NCBI GenBank assembly: GCA_949744505.1
Contig: CATJXY010000040.1
Span: 1-56,929, forward strand
Direction of reading: 5' to 3'
DNA: 56,929 nucleotides
From: an uncultured Erysipelotrichaceae bacterium
Lineage (GTDB): Bacteria; Bacillota_I; Bacilli_A; Erysipelotrichales; Erysipelotrichaceae
The notes under the pieces were generated by a model. That model saw only the letters and a program-made list of their open reading frames with translations, was not told the origin of the DNA and made no database searches. This document shows positions 52,652-56,929 of the stretch, one piece after another; the stretch's first letter is position 1; each line of letters opens with the position of its first letter. The position numbers and the translations under genes are program-made.

Positions 52652-53374
52652 TTATCCAAATCGTTTTATAATAGCTTCGTTTGCTTGATTTTCCAGGCTA
52701 TCATCTAATTTCTCCAATCCTTTGAAATTTGGATCTTTTCTTCTTAAAGCACACGACAAAATTTCATCACAGAACTGAGGATTTTTCGGAAGTAACGGTC
52801 CATGAATATAGGTTGCGAATACATTTTTATAATGAACTCCTTCATATCCTGTATCGCCCGTATTTCCATATCCTTTGATGATTTTAGCTAACGGTTCATG
52901 ATTATTAATAATGGTTCTTCCACCATGATTTTCAAATCCGACTATCGGTTGTTCAAATAAGGGTGACTGTGCAATTACATTTCCAATTAACCTGGTTTCG
53001 CCACGCTCCGTTGTAATATCTAAAATCGATAATCCCTCAATTGTTTCATCGTCTAATTTGTAGTATTTTCCCAACAATTGATAGGCTCCGCATACCGCCA
53101 AAACAACCCCATCATTTTCAACATATTCTGTTAATTCTTTTTTCTTTTCAAGAAGTTTAGAACAAACAATCTTTTGTTCGCGATCACTTCCTCCACCGAT
53201 AAATACAATATCTGTATGAGTCAAATCCATTTGATTATCTTCTACCGTACATCTCACGACTTTTACTTGATATCCTCGCCATTCCAAACGTTTTTTTAAG
53301 CAAGCAATATTGCCGGTATCTCCGTACAAATTTAAAAGATCTGGAAATAGATGAAGTATTGTTATCTCTTGCAT
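52652..53374 (-). CDS. gatD: Lipid II isoglutaminyl synthase, glutaminase subunit GatD
   Basis: The 240-residue class I glutamine amidotransferase supplies ammonia to MurT for amidation of D-Glu in lipid II. The nucleophile is in VCGAYQLLG (Cys near 92) and the histidine in YIHGPLLPKNP (near 187). GGAGGAGA precedes the ATG at 53374, which overlaps the murT stop by 13 bases, so the two subunits are coupled. The pair is essential in several Gram-positive bacteria. Confidence 0.96.
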   Translation of the reverse strand: MQEITILHLFPDLLNLYGDTGNIACLKKRLEWRGYQVKVVRCTVEDNQMDLTHTDIVFIGGGSDREQKIVCSKLLEKKKELTEYVENDGVVLAVCGAYQLLGKYYKLDDETIEGLSILDITTERGETRLIGNVIAQSPLFEQPIVGFENHGGRTIINNHEPLAKIIKGYGNTGDTGYEGVHYKNVFATYIHGPLLPKNPQFCDEILSCALRRKDPNFKGLEKLDDSLENQANEAIIKRFG

Positions 53375-54708
53375 AGATTCTCCTCCCATTCCTTTTTTAA
53401 CTCTTTCAATAATTTTTGTGTTGCATATAACGCTGAATAAGTCACTAAAAGATACACAACATCAGAATCTGTATTCAAACTTTTTCGTACCGCATCTTTA
53501 ACATCTGCACTTATCTCATCTACATGAATATCTTCATATTTGAAACGTAATGCAATATCGTATAAGCGAAGTCCTGTGCAGGTTAAAGTATTCATTGTAC
53601 CATCATTCAACTTTGCAAAGTCCACATCCCATAACCATGATACATCCGTTCCATCATTATAATTATCATTAATTGTAATGATAATGTCTTTTTTTCTTCT
53701 ATCTTGAAGAACTGTTTGAATTGATTGATTAAACCCTGCCGGGTTTTTAGAAAGGTTCAATATAACAGGCTTATTGAATTCAAACTGTTCCATTCTTCCA
53801 ATCTGCGGTTTATATCCTTTAAAAGATTCCGCAAAGTTCTCAGTATCAATTCCCATTGCACAGCACGCACCATAGCTGGCTACCACATTATAAATGTTAT
53901 AAAATCCTTTATAATCAATATGTATCGGTTTCTCATTAATTGTAAAATTCATCCCCTTCCGCAAGTCTACATTTTTTACTTCATAATCAATTTTCGGACG
54001 TTTAGCCCCACATGAAGGACAATGATAATTACCTAACTGGCTGTAGTGATAATATTCAAATTTCAATGGTTTTCCACATTGTTGGCAAAACTGCCCTTCT
54101 TTTACTTCATTTATTTGAGGAAGCACCTTCTCTGAGATTCCATAATATGTTGCTTCAACATTTTCCAAAGTTCCGAAAGATGCAGTCAAAGGATCATCCC
54201 CATTAAGTACGAGTTTAATTTTAGGTGCTTTCTTTAAAGCCGTTTTCAATTTCTGCATCGTAATATCTATTTCACCGTAACGATCTAATTGATCTCGAAA
54301 CAAGTTGGTAATAACCATAACTTGCGGAGTTAACTGATCAAAAATTTTCACTGTAGAGGCTTCGTCAATCTCAAAACATGCATAATCCGCATGAATACGC
54401 CCCAATATATTTGCTTCTTGGCATAGCGTTGTCGCAATTCCACCGATCATATTCGCTCCTAATTTATTACAAATAACCTGAAATCCGAGTGATTTTAATT
54501 CCGCATATATCATATTATTTGTTGTTGTTTTTCCGTTTGTTCCGGAAACAACGATAGTTCCTTTTTTTATGTCTTTTGAACATTTTCTAATAATATCAGG
54601 GCAAATTTTCAACGCAACCACTCCCGGTGCATTGCTTGACTTTCTTCCTATCAGTTTTCCAACAATGCTTAATATTTTAACAGCCCATATAGCCAGTAAT
54701 TTTCGCAT
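53362..54708 (-). CDS. murT: Lipid II isoglutaminyl synthase, Mur-ligase-like subunit MurT
   Basis: The 448-residue protein has a Mur ligase central domain with the ATP motif GTNGKTTT (near residue 57) and the C-terminal DUF1727 domain with ILNLSKNPAGFNQS and ITINDNYNDGTDVSWLWDVDF. A zinc ribbon is inserted in the middle (CQQCG...CPSCG, about 213-237). With GatD it makes the D-iGln of peptidoglycan. The gap to the gene upstream is about 100 bases. Confidence 0.96.
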   Translation of the reverse strand: MRKLLAIWAVKILSIVGKLIGRKSSNAPGVVALKICPDIIRKCSKDIKKGTIVVSGTNGKTTTNNMIYAELKSLGFQVICNKLGANMIGGIATTLCQEANILGRIHADYACFEIDEASTVKIFDQLTPQVMVITNLFRDQLDRYGEIDITMQKLKTALKKAPKIKLVLNGDDPLTASFGTLENVEATYYGISEKVLPQINEVKEGQFCQQCGKPLKFEYYHYSQLGNYHCPSCGAKRPKIDYEVKNVDLRKGMNFTINEKPIHIDYKGFYNIYNVVASYGACCAMGIDTENFAESFKGYKPQIGRMEQFEFNKPVILNLSKNPAGFNQSIQTVLQDRRKKDIIITINDNYNDGTDVSWLWDVDFAKLNDGTMNTLTCTGLRLYDIALRFKYEDIHVDEISADVKDAVRKSLNTDSDVVYLLVTYSALYATQKLLKELKKEWEENLCKR

Positions 54709-54795
54709 AAAAAACCTCTTTCTTTTTTTAGTTTACCAAATTTCGATATCATTATAGCAAAAAAAAGCACATTACTAAATAAAAAGGAAGAAAAA

Positions 54796-54814
54796 AGATG
54801 CTCGAAAGCATCTT
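54796..54814 (-). terminator. Terminator overlapping the stop of the Mrp gene
   Basis: AAGATGCT and AGCATCTT form an 8-bp stem with the loop TTCG-type tetraloop on the minus strand, followed by TTTTCTTCC. It starts within the stop codon. Confidence 0.85.
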
Positions 54815-55643
54815 AAATCATTTCTTCTAATACAGCAGTTGCTTCTTCAAGTGGATTACCTGAAACTGCCTCCAAATTTCCGGCATCACATAACTCAGCA
54901 AATGTCGGATCAATAGGCATTCTTCCCAAAATCGGAAGATTATATTTTTCAGCCACTTCATGAAGATGACTCTTACCAAAGACTTCAATCTTTTTGCCAC
55001 AATCAGGACAAGCAAGATAACTATAATTTTCAACCAATCCCAAAATTGGAATGTTCATCATGTTTGCCATATTAACCGCCTTAGCAACAATCATAGAAAC
55101 AAGTTCTTGTGGGCTTGTAACAATAATAATTCCATCAATCGGAAGCGATTGGAAAACTGTAAGAGGAACATCTCCTGTTCCCGGTGGCATATCAACAAAC
55201 ATATAATCTACATCATCCCAAACCACTTCACTCCAAAATTGTTTAACGATTCCTGCTAATATCGGGCCTCGCCACAACACTGGCTGTTCCGGATCATCCA
55301 ACATCATGTTGATAGATACAACCTTTGTCCCTGCGTCAGATACATTTGGTATCATTCCGTATTCATTTCCATAAGCAGGTGTTTCTACACCGAAAATCTT
55401 AGGAATACTTGGACCGGTAATATCCGCATCCAAAACTCCTGTTTGATATCCTTTTCTTTGCATCTGGATTGCCAGCATAGATGTAATCAAAGATTTTCCA
55501 ACTCCACCTTTACCACTGACAACAGCTATAACTTTCTTAACATGACTAACTTCATTCAGTTTTGCAGAAAGATCTTGCTCTTCTGTTCTTGATGAACAAT
55601 TTTGTGAGCAGTTACTGCAATCATGATTACAATTTTCACTCAT
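54813..55643 (-). CDS. Mrp/NBP35-family P-loop iron-sulphur carrier protein
   Basis: The 276-residue ATPase has the deviant Walker A GKGGVGKS (about 44-51), MPPGTGDVP (near 155) and a C-terminal CPDCG that bridges iron-sulphur clusters. The N-terminus adds a Cys-rich segment CNHDCSNCSQNC, seen in many Firmicutes Mrp proteins. It carries Fe-S clusters to apoproteins. It lies between murT and the superoxide reductase gene but appears monocistronic. Confidence 0.95.
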   Translation of the reverse strand: MSENCNHDCSNCSQNCSSRTEEQDLSAKLNEVSHVKKVIAVVSGKGGVGKSLITSMLAIQMQRKGYQTGVLDADITGPSIPKIFGVETPAYGNEYGMIPNVSDAGTKVVSINMMLDDPEQPVLWRGPILAGIVKQFWSEVVWDDVDYMFVDMPPGTGDVPLTVFQSLPIDGIIIVTSPQELVSMIVAKAVNMANMMNIPILGLVENYSYLACPDCGKKIEVFGKSHLHEVAEKYNLPILGRMPIDPTFAELCDAGNLEAVSGNPLEEATAVLEEMI

Positions 55644-55722
55644 AAAAAACCTCCAAATTTCATTTCTCTTATTATACGATTGATTTCCTCTTTTAGCAAG
55701 AAAAGCGCATTTTTGGGTTCAT

Positions 55723-56106
55723 TTATTTAATTTCAATTTTCCATAATCCATGAAGATTACAATATTCATAAGCAGCAATCGCTCTTTCACCATCACCTAA
55801 CACAAAAGTTGCTTCTGGCTTCTGATTCGGACTTAATCTTTTTTGATAAATTCCTTTATCCGTTTCAAGTTGAATCAAAGAAATCCAATGATTATCAAGC
55901 ATCGGATGTTCAACACTTCCAACATTTACTTTAATCTCATTTCCATTTTGAATGACCAAAGGCATATGTTTTTCCAATGCCCCTTCACTTTCATTTGCCA
56001 CCAATTCATTCATCGGTTGACCACAGCAATACAAAGGAACTCCATGATCTTCAATCATTCCAACAACATTACCACATACCTTACACACTAAAACTTTATT
56101 ATCCAT
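55723..56106 (-). CDS. dfx: Desulfoferrodoxin / superoxide reductase
   Basis: The 127-residue protein has an N-terminal desulforedoxin domain (CKVCGN and CC, centre I) and the catalytic centre II with EKHMP, VEHPMLDNHW and CNLHGLW supplying four His and one Cys. It reduces superoxide without making oxygen, an oxygen defence of anaerobes. AGGAGG precedes the start and a TTGACA box (56168-56173) lies 62 bases upstream. It is monocistronic. Confidence 0.97.
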   Translation of the reverse strand: MDNKVLVCKVCGNVVGMIEDHGVPLYCCGQPMNELVANESEGALEKHMPLVIQNGNEIKVNVGSVEHPMLDNHWISLIQLETDKGIYQKRLSPNQKPEATFVLGDGERAIAAYEYCNLHGLWKIEIK

Positions 56107-56194
56107 ACATTTTCCTCCTAGAGTTACTATGGTATATTGTATTAAAAATATGCGTAGAAATTTGTCCTGTCAATTTATAATAATGTTTTTTGTT

Positions 56195-56764
56195 CTAATC
56201 ATCTTCAAAAACGATTTTCTTAAGTGTATGTTGTTCAATATCAGATTTAAAATCTTTCTTACACAAAATTATAACATTTTCTAACATTTCTTTTTCTTTA
56301 CTTTTAAATTTGCTTTTAAGGTCGTTGGCAATTTTTTTATACAATTCTGAAAATGAACGATTATATAGAATAAACATTCCTGATTTATAATTATATTTTT
56401 CGACGAAACAAACTAATTTATCAAAGTCATCTAGACATTTATTATAATAAATCTTCCCTTTGACTTCTATGACCATGATGTTATTGTCCATAGTTCCTGG
56501 CTCATGAAAAACAAAATCCGGATTTTTTCTATTTGATTCATTAATTTCCCAATGCCCTCTTTTATCAATTTCTCCATTCAACGAAAATGATATTTTCTTC
56601 ATTTCAATTATTTTACGAATTTGATGATATAATTCATAGCAAAATACCCTTTCTCTTATTATACTTGCTGACTCACAGGCAATATTTATCTGATAATAAT
56701 TTTTTTCAACATTATTTAATCCGTTCTTAATAACATCTATGTAAAAATTTAAGTCTTTTTCCAT
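56195..56764 (-). CDS. Uncharacterised protein with PD-(D/E)XK nuclease signature
   Basis: I do not recognise a named family. The 189-residue protein has the pattern of a PD-(D/E)XK nuclease fold: Glu44 in the first helix (FCYELYHQIR), Pro-Asp at 82-83 (NPDFVFH), then Glu100-x-Lys102 (MVIEVKGK), with a strand order that fits. It has no other domain, is AT-rich and stands next to a probable CRISPR array. A defence or mobile-element function is possible; it could also be a non-catalytic relative. Confidence 0.6.
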   Translation of the reverse strand: MEKDLNFYIDVIKNGLNNVEKNYYQINIACESASIIRERVFCYELYHQIRKIIEMKKISFSLNGEIDKRGHWEINESNRKNPDFVFHEPGTMDNNIMVIEVKGKIYYNKCLDDFDKLVCFVEKYNYKSGMFILYNRSFSELYKKIANDLKSKFKSKEKEMLENVIILCKKDFKSDIEQHTLKKIVFEDD

Positions 56765-56832
56765 GCTTTATCCCCTCGTATTTTCCATAAAAATAACTCT
56801 TTTTATACAGTCTTTATAACCATATCCAAGCA

Positions 56833-56929
56833 TCATAAGTGTAGCAAAATAATTTAGAGTAGCAAAACGATGGAATTAACTAGAGGAAATGATTATCTGT
56901 ATAAGTGTAGCAAAATAATTTAGAGTAGC
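56833..56929. CRISPR. Left edge of a probable type II CRISPR array
   Basis: A 29-base sequence beginning ATAAGTGTAGC occurs at 56835-56863 and again at 56901-56929, where the window ends. The period of 66 fits a 36-base repeat plus a 30-base spacer (about 56869-56898). The complement begins GTTTTGCTACTC, in the style of type II repeats, and the leftmost copy differs in its outermost two bases, as terminal repeats often do. Only one spacer is visible, no cas gene is in the window and subtype is unproven. Confidence 0.65.

Noticed and set aside
56175-56189. PerR/Fur-like box upstream of the superoxide reductase gene
   Set aside because: TTATAAT followed by AATG matches only part of the 7-1-7 consensus; the right half site is poor and AT-rich background can explain it.

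Overview
The window is low-GC Firmicutes chromosome. Most genes lie on the minus strand, carry strong GGAGG-type ribosome binding sites and end in short hairpin-plus-T terminators. The order spoIIE - tilS - hpt - ftsH - hslO - dusB - lysS is the conserved Bacillus/Clostridium block. A SpoIIQ-like protein next to mreB/mbl and a CotJC-type manganese catalase suggest a spore former or a recent descendant of one. Anaerobic features (superoxide reductase, clostridial ferredoxin, flavodoxin-ferredoxin fusion, Tat-exported flavin reductase) and two mannose-family PTS operons fit a gut anaerobe, possibly of the Erysipelotrichia. That last placement is an inference; no rRNA or marker gene here settles it.

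Layout. 1-643: intergenic, one strong hairpin. 644-8196 (minus): a twelve-gene operon with a mannose-family PTS carrying two IIA and two IIB proteins, followed by a PNPOx-like flavoprotein, RidA, a TerD-domain protein, a DapA-type aldolase, a YczE-like membrane protein and a phosphosugar isomerase. A perfect cre site and a divergent HxlR regulator sit at its head. 8750-9350: decayed accessory DNA with a frameshifted DUF1016 nuclease fragment and a broken winged-helix gene. 9443-19031: housekeeping block, with lysS behind a T-box leader. 19087-23170: an orphan MazF/PemK-fold protein and an envelope or toxic-anion-stress operon (XpaC, TelA, LemA-like, TPM). 23512-27380: two redox units, each with its own regulator (Rrf2 with a flavodoxin-ferredoxin; MerR with a Tat lipoprotein flavin reductase). 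27556-33111: cell-envelope and sporulation genes (TagO/WecA, MreB/Mbl, SpoIIQ-like, sigma factor, HAD phosphatase, Mn catalase). 33119-39173: EamA transporter, GntR regulator and an amino-sugar PTS operon (NagA, SIS, IIB, IID, IIC) that lacks IIA. 39381-50158: MATE and MFS transporters, a flippase-like protein, TldD/PmbA, UDP-galactopyranose mutase and a FAD-Rieske oxidoreductase. 50411-56106: tRNA-Thr(CGT), ferredoxin, adenosine deaminase, MurT/GatD, Mrp and superoxide reductase. 56195-56929: a stand-alone PD-(D/E)XK nuclease-like protein beside the edge of what looks like a type II CRISPR array running off the right end.

How it fits together. The two PTS operons import phosphorylated sugars and process them with sugar isomerases, a deacetylase and an aldolase. 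The second operon must borrow a IIA protein, and the first encodes a spare one. The strongest regulatory readings are a MerR-type promoter (19-bp spacer with an internal dyad), a pair of TGTAA-N9-TTACA dyads between the Rrf2 gene and its divergent partner, a palindrome over the -35 of the xpaC-telA operon, and the lysS T-box. The least explained parts are the accessory genes of the first PTS operon and the nuclease/CRISPR edge.
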